64,000 nucleotides of DNA from Saprospiraceae bacterium (lineage in GTDB: Bacteria; Bacteroidota; Bacteroidia; Chitinophagales; Saprospiraceae), in the NCBI GenBank assembly GCA_020629035.1, contig JAHDEC010000006.1:94793-158792 (forward strand), in the 5' to 3' direction. Below are positions 53,690 through 62,717 of this stretch, in pieces. The position numbers and the translations under genes were made by a program. The first letter of the stretch is position 1, and every line of letters begins with the position of its first letter. The notes under the pieces were generated by a model. The model was given only the letters and a program-made list of their open reading frames with translations, ran no database searches and was not told the DNA's origin.

Positions 53690-54093
53690 CTCCAAAGGGT
53701 TTTACATGCACTGAATGTGGCGATTGTTGTAAAAATTTCTCTCAGAACAATAGAGTTCTTTTATTCCCTTCGGACATGAAGAGAATTTCTGAGAAGTTTG
53801 AATTATCAATAGAAGATTTTCAAAATGAATTCACTTATTTTGAAAAACATAAAATTGAGGGAAAAAATCTAACCTTGTTTTATTTAAAGGATACAAATGG
53901 AAATTGCAATTTTTTAGTTGAAAATAAATGCTCCATTCATTCTTTTAAGCCAGCACAATGTCATTATGGCCCATACAATATGTTCTGGGATGGGCAAGAA
54001 AGATGGGATTGTATGATTGGAATAAAAGTTAGTAAAAACCACAATACCGATGAAATTGATACAAAATTTATTTCTGAATATTTAAATCAATAA
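53686..54093 (+). CDS. YkgJ-family cysteine-cluster protein
   Basis: The 135-residue protein has the YkgJ pattern CTECGDCCKNF near the N-terminus, then NGNCNFLVENKCSIHSFKPAQC and a late WDC. These Cys groups bind Zn or an Fe-S centre in the family; the function is not known. It is coupled (ATGA overlap) to the two-helix membrane protein, an unusual partner. Confidence 0.85.
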   Translation: MTPKGFTCTECGDCCKNFSQNNRVLLFPSDMKRISEKFELSIEDFQNEFTYFEKHKIEGKNLTLFYLKDTNGNCNFLVENKCSIHSFKPAQCHYGPYNMFWDGQERWDCMIGIKVSKNHNTDEIDTKFISEYLNQ

Positions 54094-54095
54094 TT

Positions 54096-54258
54096 ATGGC
54101 AAACATGCGGAATGATTCTATCCTGAAAAGGGTGACAGAGGTTATCAAAAAGCTTACAATAAAAAATAGGTAACCTTCTGAAGCGATTATATGTTGCGGG
54201 AGCTACCATTTTGGGGGCTTCCGCATCTATAACTTTTTTATGGATACGTGAAAAATAA
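54096..54258 (+). pseudogene. Small membrane-protein gene broken in an A-run
   Basis: An ATG frame (54096-54173) encodes MANMRNDSILKRVTEVIKKL and stops early. If one base of the A6 run at 54161-54166 is removed, the frame continues through NLLKRLYVAGATILGASASI and TFLWIREK to a stop at 54256-54258. That gives a 53-residue protein with one membrane helix. The run is a typical slip site, so it is either a young pseudogene or a sequencing error. Confidence 0.35.
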
Positions 54259-54403
54259 AACGCTCATAAATTTTATAAAAAAATACTTTTTCTGGCCAAA
54301 TTACTTTTTGAATTTTTCCTATATCAGGTGGCTAATGGACCCGGGAAGGCCTGATACTAGAATAAATGAAGTAAGGAAAAAAAATCTCAAAAAACTAAAA
54401 TAA
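54248..54403 (+). CDS. Possible small ORF, 51 residues
   Basis: A GTG-started frame overlapping the end of the broken small gene encodes a basic peptide (MKNKTLINFIKKYFFWPNYF, then RWLMDPGRPDTRINEVRKKN). The overlap with the preceding stop (GTGAAAAATAA) looks like translational coupling, the main reason to record it. No family recognised. Confidence 0.3.
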   Translation: MKNKTLINFIKKYFFWPNYFLNFSYIRWLMDPGRPDTRINEVRKKNLKKLK

Positions 54404-54497
54404 CAGTCAAAATAATGTTATCAATTATACAGTTTAATGGACTAAATATCCTTATTCAGTAGAGCAACAATCAAAGCATCACATGTCTACTAGTTAG

Positions 54498-54840
54498 AAT
54501 ACTATTTCCCTCATAATCCATTATTATTAAATTTTAATTTTATATACTATTCGGAAAGACGAAGTCCTTCTTTTTAACTCTCAAAACTTTAAAGCGTCAC
54601 TTGAAACTCTGATAATGTTACTTTTCATTTCTTCGAGCTAATCCAGCTTTGCTCAATGCAACATAGGTTGTCGAGCGGTATCTGAAGGCTAATTACAAAT
54701 TGGGCTAGGAGTGCTTGTACTTACTGAAAATCTAGTTCCATTTCTGACTTAATTGGGGATTTAGATTTCTCAATCTATGAAAACCAACTGGAGTTTTATT
54801 TTATTAATAGTCGATTTTTCAATCCAACTTTGGACTTACT
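54498..54840 (+). pseudogene. Decayed copy of the 5' region of the TonB receptor gene at 59885
   Basis: Matching landmarks occur in the same order as at 59785-60180. TATATACTATTCG is at 54541 and 59834; AAAGACGAA follows in both. ATGTTA-C/T-TTTT follows, then CCAG/CAAGCTTTGC-like signal-peptide DNA. TCTGAAGG is at 54681 and 59990; CTGACTTAA at 54744 and 60054; TAATAG-CGATTTT at 54805 and 60151. Reading frame and start codon are lost, and offsets grow from 5293 to 5346 through small deletions. The stretch thus holds promoter, leader, signal peptide and first domain of a dead receptor gene. Confidence 0.7.
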
Positions 54841-55211
54841 CAAAACTAAACAACTTAGAAATTGATAAATATAAATTAAAAGCTAGGAAAAAAGGAAGGC
54901 AATCTTGGGTAAACATTCCAAATTCATTACTTTTTACTTTCAAAATTAGCAACCAAAAAAGGTCACTTTCTCTCCTAATATAACACTATAAGAAAAAGCA
55001 ATCAAAAGCAAAGACTATTGGGCAGTCTAAATTTTCAAAATAAAACCTCTATGCGACTGGTTCTTTCCGTTAATAGGAGGTGCAATTCCATACTAACTTT
55101 GAAATACAAGTATGGTTGGTTATATTTAAGAAACTATTTCAGTTAATGATGACTGTAATTATGTACAGATGAAATCAAACATGACATTAGTCCAAAATCT
55201 AACCTGTCGTT
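54841..55211. other. Intergenic segment without recognisable gene
   Basis: AT-rich sequence with stops in all frames. The short frame starting at 54777 overlaps the receptor relic and has no gene-like features. Nothing recognisable is present apart from the promoter element just downstream. Confidence 0.5.
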
Positions 55212-55219
55212 TAGATTTG
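55212..55219 (+). promoter_or_regulatory. Possible -7 element of the protease-hydrolase-patatin cassette
   Basis: TAGATTTG fits TAnnTTTG and would give a leader of about 38 nt before the protease ATG at 55264. No TTTG lies at the -33 distance. Confidence 0.35.
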
Positions 55220-55263
55220 CTTAACTAGAATTAGTTGATTGAAAATAAAATAAGCCATTAATT

Positions 55264-57141
55264 ATGAATGAGAATATAGCCTTTTTCGAAGACTTTATTT
55301 TTAGGAAAACTAACGGAGTCAATCGTTTCACTCAAGATTCTCCAATATTTCCAGAGGTCTGGGCTCAGTATTTCATGGCAAATAAAGATCAAGCCGTTGA
55401 TTTAATATTTACCACTCACAGAAAATATGCCGCTGCTCAATTATTAACGATCCTGAGAGAAAATTTATTAGATTATCATAGAAAGTCTGAATCTAAAAAG
55501 ACTACTTTTTCTTGGTCTTTAGCTACCTCAGGAGAAACCATCGCGGGGAAACTTACTTTTGAAGAATTAATCCATGTGGCACTGCCACTAACTAGTTGGT
55601 GGGAAAAGTACTTATGGATTAGTGAGGATAATAAAGCATCTATGCAAAAGTCTTGGTTTAAGGAAATGGTTATGGCCATCACATGGTATCAACGTGAGAA
55701 ACATCTAGATATGGATGCGAAAGCGCTAGACGCTTTGAATAAAAAACTTCTAGATGAATTCTATCTAAAAGAAGAAGAAAAACCATCATTTAATAGATCC
55801 AGCAGCTCAAATTATATAACCCCAATATGGGCAATTAGTTGGAACCGACCAGCGAGCATAAGTTTATATAGATCTAATAAAACTATAAAATCAGAATCTA
55901 CAAGAAGACTGTTTAAAATTGATGGCACTGGAATTACCTGGGCTGTCATTGATAGTGGCATCGATGCAACTCATTTAGGCTTTAGATTGGAAGATAAGGC
56001 TACAAAAAAACACTTTGATTTTCCTTTTATTGATGACGAAAGACAAGTGAACAAAACACGTATTAAAGCCACCTATGACTTTACAAAGCTTCGAGATATT
56101 ATGACAAATATCGAAGGTTTAATATTGGCGGATGTGAATAAGAAAAAGGTAGGCACCTTAAAGAGTGTTATGAGAAAAGAAACAATCACAACGACTTCGG
56201 ATGATAATAATAAACGCTTATCCAAAGTAGAGTTTAACAATTATTTGAAGGATTTAGAAAGGATAATAAAAAATGGAAGAGATTTAGATTGGTCTGTACT
56301 CGGCCCCTTAATCAGAATACCCCATAGAAAAGATCTGTATACCAAACCACAACATCCACATGGGACGCATGTAGCAGGAATTATTGGTGCTAATATGGAG
56401 CTAAGCGAGGGTACCGATGGCAGCAATACTTTAATGGGTGTTTGCCCAGGGATAGAATTATATGATTTAAGGGTATTTAATAAACGAGGCAAAGGTGATG
56501 AATTTTGCATTTTGGCCGCGCTTCAGTTTGTCAGATGGTTAAATCGGCAAAAAGACAAACCATTAATTCATGGGGTTAACTTAAGTATGTCGTTAAAACA
56601 TGAAGTGAAAAATTATGCTTGTGGAAGAACACCTATTTGTGATGAATGTGATCGGCTAGTAGGCCAAGGAGCAGTTGTCGTAGCTGCTGCAGGAAATGCA
56701 GGAAGATCAATGTTTCAATCGGACCAAGGCTTCAAGGATGAAGGATATCGAAATGTGAGCATTACGGATCCTGGAAATGCTGAATTGGCTATTACCGTAG
56801 GGGCGACACACAGAAATAAACCACATACTTATGGAGTCTCTTACTTTTCTAGTAGAGGACCGACAGGTGATGGAAGAATGAAACCAGATATTGTAGCACC
56901 TGGAGAAAAAATCGTTTCGCTTTACCCTGATAATAAAGAAGAGCGTCTAGATGGTACATCAATGGCAGCTCCTCATGTTTCAGGAGCAGCTGCACTCCTA
57001 CTTTGTAAAAACAGAGAACTAATTGGGAATCCAAGTAGAATCAAAGAAATATTATGCTCTACAGCTACAGATTTGGGTAGAGAAAGATACTTTCAAGGAG
57101 CAGGTCTTGTGGACATTCTGCGGGCACTCCAAAGCGTATAA
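55264..57141 (+). CDS. Cytoplasmic subtilisin-like (S8) serine protease with N-terminal extension
   Basis: The 625-residue protein has no signal peptide. Residues 1-215 form a helical domain of unknown type. The S8 domain has Asp-230 (AVIDSGIDATHLGF), His-366 (HPHGTHVAGIIGA), oxyanion Asn-478 (VAAAGNAG) and Ser-566 (LDGTSMAAPHVSGAA), so it should be active. The Asp-His interval is 136 residues, much longer than in secreted subtilisins, owing to an insert with charged helices. It is followed 35 bp later by an MBL-fold gene and then a patatin gene, so a signalling or immune protease that acts on a partner is more likely than a digestive enzyme (inference). Confidence 0.9.
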   Translation: MNENIAFFEDFIFRKTNGVNRFTQDSPIFPEVWAQYFMANKDQAVDLIFTTHRKYAAAQLLTILRENLLDYHRKSESKKTTFSWSLATSGETIAGKLTFEELIHVALPLTSWWEKYLWISEDNKASMQKSWFKEMVMAITWYQREKHLDMDAKALDALNKKLLDEFYLKEEEKPSFNRSSSSNYITPIWAISWNRPASISLYRSNKTIKSESTRRLFKIDGTGITWAVIDSGIDATHLGFRLEDKATKKHFDFPFIDDERQVNKTRIKATYDFTKLRDIMTNIEGLILADVNKKKVGTLKSVMRKETITTTSDDNNKRLSKVEFNNYLKDLERIIKNGRDLDWSVLGPLIRIPHRKDLYTKPQHPHGTHVAGIIGANMELSEGTDGSNTLMGVCPGIELYDLRVFNKRGKGDEFCILAALQFVRWLNRQKDKPLIHGVNLSMSLKHEVKNYACGRTPICDECDRLVGQGAVVVAAAGNAGRSMFQSDQGFKDEGYRNVSITDPGNAELAITVGATHRNKPHTYGVSYFSSRGPTGDGRMKPDIVAPGEKIVSLYPDNKEERLDGTSMAAPHVSGAAALLLCKNRELIGNPSRIKEILCSTATDLGRERYFQGAGLVDILRALQSV

Positions 57142-57176
57142 ACTGAACATTAAAATTATTATGTAAACTAAAAATT

Positions 57177-58388
57177 ATGATCTTTTCCATTGAATTATTG
57201 CAAGCTAGACAAGGTGATTGTTTATTAATACATTTTGGGACAATTGATGATCCCCAAATAATTATTGTGGATGGTGGTCCTGGTAAACATTTCAACACAT
57301 TCAAGGAATCACTAAAACCTAGACTAAAGGAGATAAAGAACACATTATCACCAAATGATGCATTGCCTATTTCAATGACCTTGATCAGCCATATGGATGA
57401 TGATCATGCTGCAGGCATCCTTCGATTGCTTGAAGATATTGAAGCCGATTTTGATGATAATAGTGAACCCTTAGTAGATATCTCCAATATTTGGTTTAAT
57501 GCATTTGATGATATAGTAGGAAATGACCAGATCCCTCAAATAAGTACATTAGAACCTGGAGCTAGTCTGGCAGATATTTCAAGCAGTATCCCTGCTTTAT
57601 CAAATGCTGATGAACATGCAACTGCATTAATTGCATCTACTAAACAAGGTAGAAATATTAGAAATCTTGCTAAGAAACTATCAATATCTGTTAATAATCC
57701 ATTTGATGCTATTAGCCCAGATAAGTTACCTATTATACGGGCTGATTTGGGGTCGAGTCTCATTGATTGGGATGCTAATTTAAATATACATGTTTTACAT
57801 CCTAATCAGAATCGTTTAGAAAAAATGCAAGCTAAATGGGATAAAGATTTGAAAAAATATGAAGCAAGTGGGGACCCTAATGTAATCTTTGCATCCATTG
57901 CTTCAAGAGACTATTCACCTTTTAATCTTGCTAGTATTGTTTGTCTCCTAGAAACTGAAGGAAAGCAAATCCTGTTAACAGGCGATGCTAGAGATGATGA
58001 TATTTTGAATGGCTTAGAAGAAGCTGACTTGTTAGATGCTAATGGTGAAATTACCGTTGATGTTTTAAAAGTACCACATCATGGAAGTGATAGAAATGTG
58101 TCAAGAAACTTTTTTGAAAAAGTAAAAGCAAAACACTATGTTATTTCAGCGGATGGCAGTCATCATAACCCAGATAAATCCATGCTTGTTATGATATCAA
58201 TGGCTACCCGAAATAGGAATGACTTCACCATCCATATGACCAACCGAAAAGGTAAATATGATTTAGAGCATATGTTGCAAGATTTTATTTATGATGAACG
58301 AAGAAGAGGAAGAACCTATGGGTTTGAGTTTAGAGCAGAAAATGCCATATCAAAAACAATCAATTTATTAGATGATATCAATTATTAA
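57177..58388 (+). CDS. MBL-fold metallohydrolase, ComEC/Rec2-like soluble type
   Basis: The 403-residue protein starts MIFSIELLQARQGDCLLIHF. It has the metal motif SHMDDDHAAG (72-77, HxDxDH), LTGDARDDD and VPHHGSDRN, the pattern of the ComEC-like branch, without membrane helices. An insert of about 100 residues lies between the first motif and LTGDA. Members are predicted nucleases or phosphodiesterases. Genes for such proteins are often paired with proteases or effectors in defence islands; substrate unknown. It sits in the middle of the three-gene cassette. Confidence 0.88.
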   Translation: MIFSIELLQARQGDCLLIHFGTIDDPQIIIVDGGPGKHFNTFKESLKPRLKEIKNTLSPNDALPISMTLISHMDDDHAAGILRLLEDIEADFDDNSEPLVDISNIWFNAFDDIVGNDQIPQISTLEPGASLADISSSIPALSNADEHATALIASTKQGRNIRNLAKKLSISVNNPFDAISPDKLPIIRADLGSSLIDWDANLNIHVLHPNQNRLEKMQAKWDKDLKKYEASGDPNVIFASIASRDYSPFNLASIVCLLETEGKQILLTGDARDDDILNGLEEADLLDANGEITVDVLKVPHHGSDRNVSRNFFEKVKAKHYVISADGSHHNPDKSMLVMISMATRNRNDFTIHMTNRKGKYDLEHMLQDFIYDERRRGRTYGFEFRAENAISKTINLLDDINY

Positions 58389-58445
58389 ATGCTAAATAAA
58401 ATTAGCACATATACTACTCATCATGTTTGACCAAAACACTAAAAA

Positions 58446-59666
58446 ATGAAAAGAATATTATCACTAGATGGCGGAGGAAGTTGGGCGCTCATCCAAATCC
58501 TTACACTGAAAGAAAAATATGGTAACATCTCGGGTCATGAAATATTAAGAGATTATGATATTGTAATTGCAAACTCTGGTGGTAGTATAGTTTTAACTGC
58601 CTTAGTTGCCAATTGGACTCCTGATGAATGTTTAAAATTGTTTGATAATGAAGCATTAAGAACAAGTATTTTCAGTAAAAATAAACTTAGGAAAAAATAT
58701 TTCCCGACAGGCATAACTAATTTATTTAATGTCGGACCAAAATATTCAACCTCCAAAAAATATCTCACTTTTCAAAAGATATTCAAAATCTTAAAAAACA
58801 AGAATTTAATTGATATCCCAGCGTATGTTGGTAAAAAAGAGTTGAAAATTATTATTTGCACGTTTGATTCTTTAAATAAACGAGCAAAATTTTTCAAGTC
58901 CTATTCAACATCTAAAAATGAAGGTGTGGAATTCGAATCAATGGATATAATAAAAGCAATTCATGGCTCCTCAAATGCACCTGTAAATTATTTTGATTTT
59001 CCAGCTAAGGTAAAAGCCAATACAACCAATAAATTTTACTACTTATGGGATGGAGCACTTGGAGGATTTAATAATCCTATTGCCTCCGGTATCATAGAAG
59101 CAATCAAACTAGGGATTCCAATAGAAGAACTGTATATAGTTTCTATCGGAACTGGACATAAAGTCCCAACGATGGATGAAAGGAAAAATTACTATAAGCT
59201 CTATAGCATTGTTAAAAAGTCTAGGAAATTAAACCCGATTAAAGGTCTCAAATTCTTCTTTACCAATGTTATGGATTTATCTAAAACGATTCTTTACGAA
59301 CCGCCTGATTGGTCTAATTACGTTTCTTATCTGTTCAAGTATAAAACGAATACGAACCATAAGGAAAACCTTAAATCATTCATAAGACTTTCCCCTTTAA
59401 TATACTGTGATGATATGAAAGGTAAGACGACTGAATTTAAAGAATTTATTGAAAAAATTGCCAGCTTAGATATGGATGCAACCAGTGAAAGTGATATCAA
59501 ACTGATTCGACAATGCTTTGAATATTGGAAAGACGGACAATTATACAATCAACCGATAAAATCCGATTTCGATAAGAATCACAAATTTCAACTTGAAATT
59601 GGGCATCCTAATTTCAAAGAAGCTATGGAAGATTGGCAATCTGCTCTTAAATTAAAGATAGTGTAA
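58446..59666 (+). CDS. Patatin-like phospholipase
   Basis: The 406-residue protein has the oxyanion motif LDGGGSWAL (7-15), the nucleophile Ser-44 in IANSGGSIV, and the catalytic Asp-202 in LWDGALGG. The serine motif reads A-N-S-G-G; the usual first Gly is Ala, a mild change. No signal peptide, so it acts on the inner face of the membrane. Patatins are common cell-killing effectors (for example CapV of CBASS). Spacing to the MBL gene is 57 bp. Control by the neighbouring protease is a reasonable guess. Confidence 0.88.
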   Translation: MKRILSLDGGGSWALIQILTLKEKYGNISGHEILRDYDIVIANSGGSIVLTALVANWTPDECLKLFDNEALRTSIFSKNKLRKKYFPTGITNLFNVGPKYSTSKKYLTFQKIFKILKNKNLIDIPAYVGKKELKIIICTFDSLNKRAKFFKSYSTSKNEGVEFESMDIIKAIHGSSNAPVNYFDFPAKVKANTTNKFYYLWDGALGGFNNPIASGIIEAIKLGIPIEELYIVSIGTGHKVPTMDERKNYYKLYSIVKKSRKLNPIKGLKFFFTNVMDLSKTILYEPPDWSNYVSYLFKYKTNTNHKENLKSFIRLSPLIYCDDMKGKTTEFKEFIEKIASLDMDATSESDIKLIRQCFEYWKDGQLYNQPIKSDFDKNHKFQLEIGHPNFKEAMEDWQSALKLKIV

Positions 59667-59884
59667 AGCGATTAAAATAATGAGTATCAGAACAGAAAAA
59701 CAATCAACATATTCAAAAAACCCAACCCGCTCTCAAAAACCCACCAAACATTTCGCCATTTCAGTCATTCAAAGAACATTTCTTATACTATTTCGCTAAT
59801 AAGCCAATAATTAATAAATTTTTATTTTCTTTATATATACTATTCGTAAAGACGAACTTTCTTTTTTTAACAAACAAAACTTTT

Positions 59885-62530
59885 ATGAAAAAACTATACT
59901 CGAGTGCAAAAGCACTCCCAATCATGTTATTTTTTATTTCTTTTAGCCAGTCAAGCTTTGCACAAACTGACATAAGTGGGCAAGTGGTGTCTGAAGGTGA
60001 ACCACTTATAGGAGCAACCGTAGTTGTAGTAGGTGAACGTGTTGGAACCATTGCTGACTTAAATGGAAAGTTCACCTTAAGTGTTCCTAATATCCCAACT
60101 CAACTTAAGGTTAGTTACACTGGGTTTACATCTAGAATTATCGATGTTACTAATAGCGATTTTCTAAGCATTGAACTAAGCGAAGGATTCCAATTGGATC
60201 AAGTAGTGGTTACAGGATCTCGTGGTAAGGCTCGGACGATCCTCGGTAGTGCAGTACCGATTGATAATATTAATGCAGCTGAACTAAGAGCCAGCGGACA
60301 AAAGTCTGTTGATCAAATGCTCAACTATAAAGTGCCATCATACAACTCGTCTAATCAAACGGTTTCTGATGCTACCGCGCATTTTGATCCTAGTGAATTA
60401 AGAAATCTTGGGCCTTCAAGAACCCTAGTACTTGTGAATGGTAAGCGAAAAAATCAAAGTTCATTAGTCTACGTAAATGATACACCTGGTAAAGGTGAGG
60501 TAGGAACAGATATGAAAAGTATCCCTGAAGAAGCTATCGAAAGAGTAGAAGTACTGAGAGATGGAGCCGCGGCTCAATATGGTTCTGATGCCATTGCCGG
60601 TGTAATCAATATCGTATTAAAAGAACGTACAGACGGTGAGGTAACAGCAGGTGCTGGAATCACGACTGCTGGCGATGGACTTACCTATGATGTCGGAATA
60701 AACAAAGGGTTTAAAATCGGAAAGAAAGGTGGATATGCTAACTTAACGGGAAGCTATTATCACCAAGATCTTACGAATAGAGCGGGTGAGCCAGGTGGCG
60801 ATGGCCTGTTCGGAGTCATCTTTGGAGACGATGATATTTTGAATGGTACGCACCCTTGGATCCAAGAAAACCCTGATCTGGGTATGACTATAGGCCAACC
60901 AGAATATGACAAATATTCAGCTATGTTGAATCTTGGATTACCTTATGGAAATTCAGGTGAATTTTATACTAATTGGGGATATACCTACAGAGATGGTAAA
61001 TCGTTTGCACTCTATCGGGCTCCTTACTGGATTACTGACGATTCTGGCTTGTTAACACCAGATGGAGAAACGTATAATGGCTTTCAACCAACCTTTGAAA
61101 CGGCAATTAATGACATTACCTTTTCTGCAGGAACTCGAAATGAATTTGCTGGTTGGAATACAGACTTCAGTTTTACTTATGGACAAAATGATGTGTCTTA
61201 TTTGATAGGTAATACGATCAATGTTGCGCTTGGTGCAAACAGCCCAACCGAATTTGATGCAGGTGCTTATTCATTCGATAACCAAATTTTAAATTTAGAT
61301 GTGAATAAGACCTTTGGTGATCTGACACTTAGTTTAGGTACCGAAGCTCGTCAGGAAAACTTTGGGGTTGTGGCTGGTCAAGAAGAATCTTATGTTGACG
61401 GAGGTGCACAATCATTTCCAGGTCTTCAACCTTCTAATGAGTTAGAGGAGTCAAGAACTAATATCGGTCTTTATGCTGGTTTGGATTATGACCTAAGTGA
61501 GTCTACATTCCTAGGTGGTGCAGTACGATTTGAGAACTACTCGGATTTTGGAAACAATCTATCTTGGAAGCTAAATGGTCGTCAATTTTTTGCTGATCAA
61601 AAAGGTGCTTTTAGGGCATCCGTAAGTACCGGATTTAGAGCACCATCGCTGCACCAAATCTATTTGAGTAATGTTCAGACATTAGTATCAGGAGGTACCG
61701 TTTCTAACCAAGGAACATTCAATAATGTATCAGATGTAATAACAGGTTTAGGTGTACCTGCTTTAGATGCAGAAACTTCATTTAACTTCACGGCTGGAGT
61801 TACTTATAGACTCATGGATAACTTCTCTATTTCGGCTGATTACTATAATATCCGAGTGGATAACCGAGTATTATTTACAGGTGAAATAGGCTTTGATGGA
61901 GATACCTCTACAGTTAATCAGGTGGAGCAAATACTAATCGACAATAGCGTAACAAGTATTAAGTACTTCGTAAATGCTTTAGACACTCGAACAACTGGCT
62001 TTGATATCGTTGCAGATTATAAAGGCATTGATTTAGGGAAAGTGGGCTTAGATTTATTGTTATCAGTTAATATTAACGAGACAGCAATACTTAATGAAGA
62101 GATTACTTCTCCTGGAGCAGTGGGAGATGCTGGTTATGAAATATTCAATCGTAAAGAGCAGTCCAGAATCACTTCAGCAAGACCTGGAACTAAGGCATTG
62201 CTAGGAGCTACATTTAATATAGCTGATTTTAGAGTTGGTTTAAACAACACTTATTTTGGAGAGGTTACTTGGCAGCATGCTGATGATCCTGCAAAAGATC
62301 AGACGTTTTCAGCTAAGGTGATTACGGATTTAATATTGGGTTACGATTTCTCTGAGAAATTTGGAGCAAATCTAGTAGTCAACAATTTATTAAATGTGTA
62401 TCCTGACGAAATTGATACAAAAGGAGACTTCGTTACTGATTTAGGAGGACGTTTCTTATATCCTTGGGAAGTTAATCAATTTGGCTTTTTAGGCACCGTC
62501 GTAAAAATGAATTTGAATTATAGATTCTAA
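59885..62530 (+). CDS. TonB-dependent outer-membrane receptor
   Basis: The 881-residue protein has a signal peptide (ALPIMLFFISFSQSSFA-QT) and a carboxypeptidase-like beta domain (about 28-105: ISGQVVSEGEPLIGATVVVV). The plug follows (RTLVLVNGKRKNQSS, PEEAIERVEVLRDGAAAQYG, GVINIVLKE), and then a barrel ending in NLNYRF. The plug motifs are of the general TonB receptor type and not SusC. No SusD follows. The substrate (siderophore, vitamin or peptide) is unknown. Its promoter and leader region (from about 59785) has a decayed duplicate 5.3 kb upstream. Confidence 0.93.
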   Translation: MKKLYSSAKALPIMLFFISFSQSSFAQTDISGQVVSEGEPLIGATVVVVGERVGTIADLNGKFTLSVPNIPTQLKVSYTGFTSRIIDVTNSDFLSIELSEGFQLDQVVVTGSRGKARTILGSAVPIDNINAAELRASGQKSVDQMLNYKVPSYNSSNQTVSDATAHFDPSELRNLGPSRTLVLVNGKRKNQSSLVYVNDTPGKGEVGTDMKSIPEEAIERVEVLRDGAAAQYGSDAIAGVINIVLKERTDGEVTAGAGITTAGDGLTYDVGINKGFKIGKKGGYANLTGSYYHQDLTNRAGEPGGDGLFGVIFGDDDILNGTHPWIQENPDLGMTIGQPEYDKYSAMLNLGLPYGNSGEFYTNWGYTYRDGKSFALYRAPYWITDDSGLLTPDGETYNGFQPTFETAINDITFSAGTRNEFAGWNTDFSFTYGQNDVSYLIGNTINVALGANSPTEFDAGAYSFDNQILNLDVNKTFGDLTLSLGTEARQENFGVVAGQEESYVDGGAQSFPGLQPSNELEESRTNIGLYAGLDYDLSESTFLGGAVRFENYSDFGNNLSWKLNGRQFFADQKGAFRASVSTGFRAPSLHQIYLSNVQTLVSGGTVSNQGTFNNVSDVITGLGVPALDAETSFNFTAGVTYRLMDNFSISADYYNIRVDNRVLFTGEIGFDGDTSTVNQVEQILIDNSVTSIKYFVNALDTRTTGFDIVADYKGIDLGKVGLDLLLSVNINETAILNEEITSPGAVGDAGYEIFNRKEQSRITSARPGTKALLGATFNIADFRVGLNNTYFGEVTWQHADDPAKDQTFSAKVITDLILGYDFSEKFGANLVVNNLLNVYPDEIDTKGDFVTDLGGRFLYPWEVNQFGFLGTVVKMNLNYRF

Positions 62531-62537
62531 ACAGATA

Positions 62538-62571
62538 GAAAGGCAGTTTTGAAAAAAGCTGCCTTTTTTTT
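62538..62571 (+). terminator. Intrinsic terminator of the TonB receptor gene
   Basis: An 8-bp stem (AAAGGCAG 62539-62546 with CTGCCTTT 62559-62566) is followed by a T-run of eight. It lies 8 bp after the receptor stop codon. Confidence 0.8.
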
Positions 62572-62717
62572 ATGCTTAGTATTCTACTTAGCTTTTCTAC
62601 AAAATAGAATAACTATACTAACATAATTAGTGTTACCGGCAATTTTCACTTCAGGAAAACTCACCTTTTTTTTAATTTAAAATACATTTTCAGGCTTGTC
62701 ATCTGATATGCATTAAA

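Noticed and set aside
54181..54230. GC-rich hairpin TGCGGGAGC...GCTTCCGCA as RNA element or terminator
   Set aside because: No T-run follows, and the bases encode the GATILGASAS helix of the broken small membrane protein.
44598..54403. CBASS or Pycsar system because of the PF10137 domain
   Set aside because: No CD-NTase or cyclase gene is present in the window; ThsA and TIR fit a Thoeris-type scheme better.
54777..54983. 68-codon plus-strand frame as a gene
   Set aside because: Its first part overlaps the TonB receptor relic, and composition and lack of motifs suggest chance.
44383..60000. Prophage or integrative element with integrase
   Set aside because: No integrase, portal, terminase, tRNA target or attachment-site repeat was recognised.
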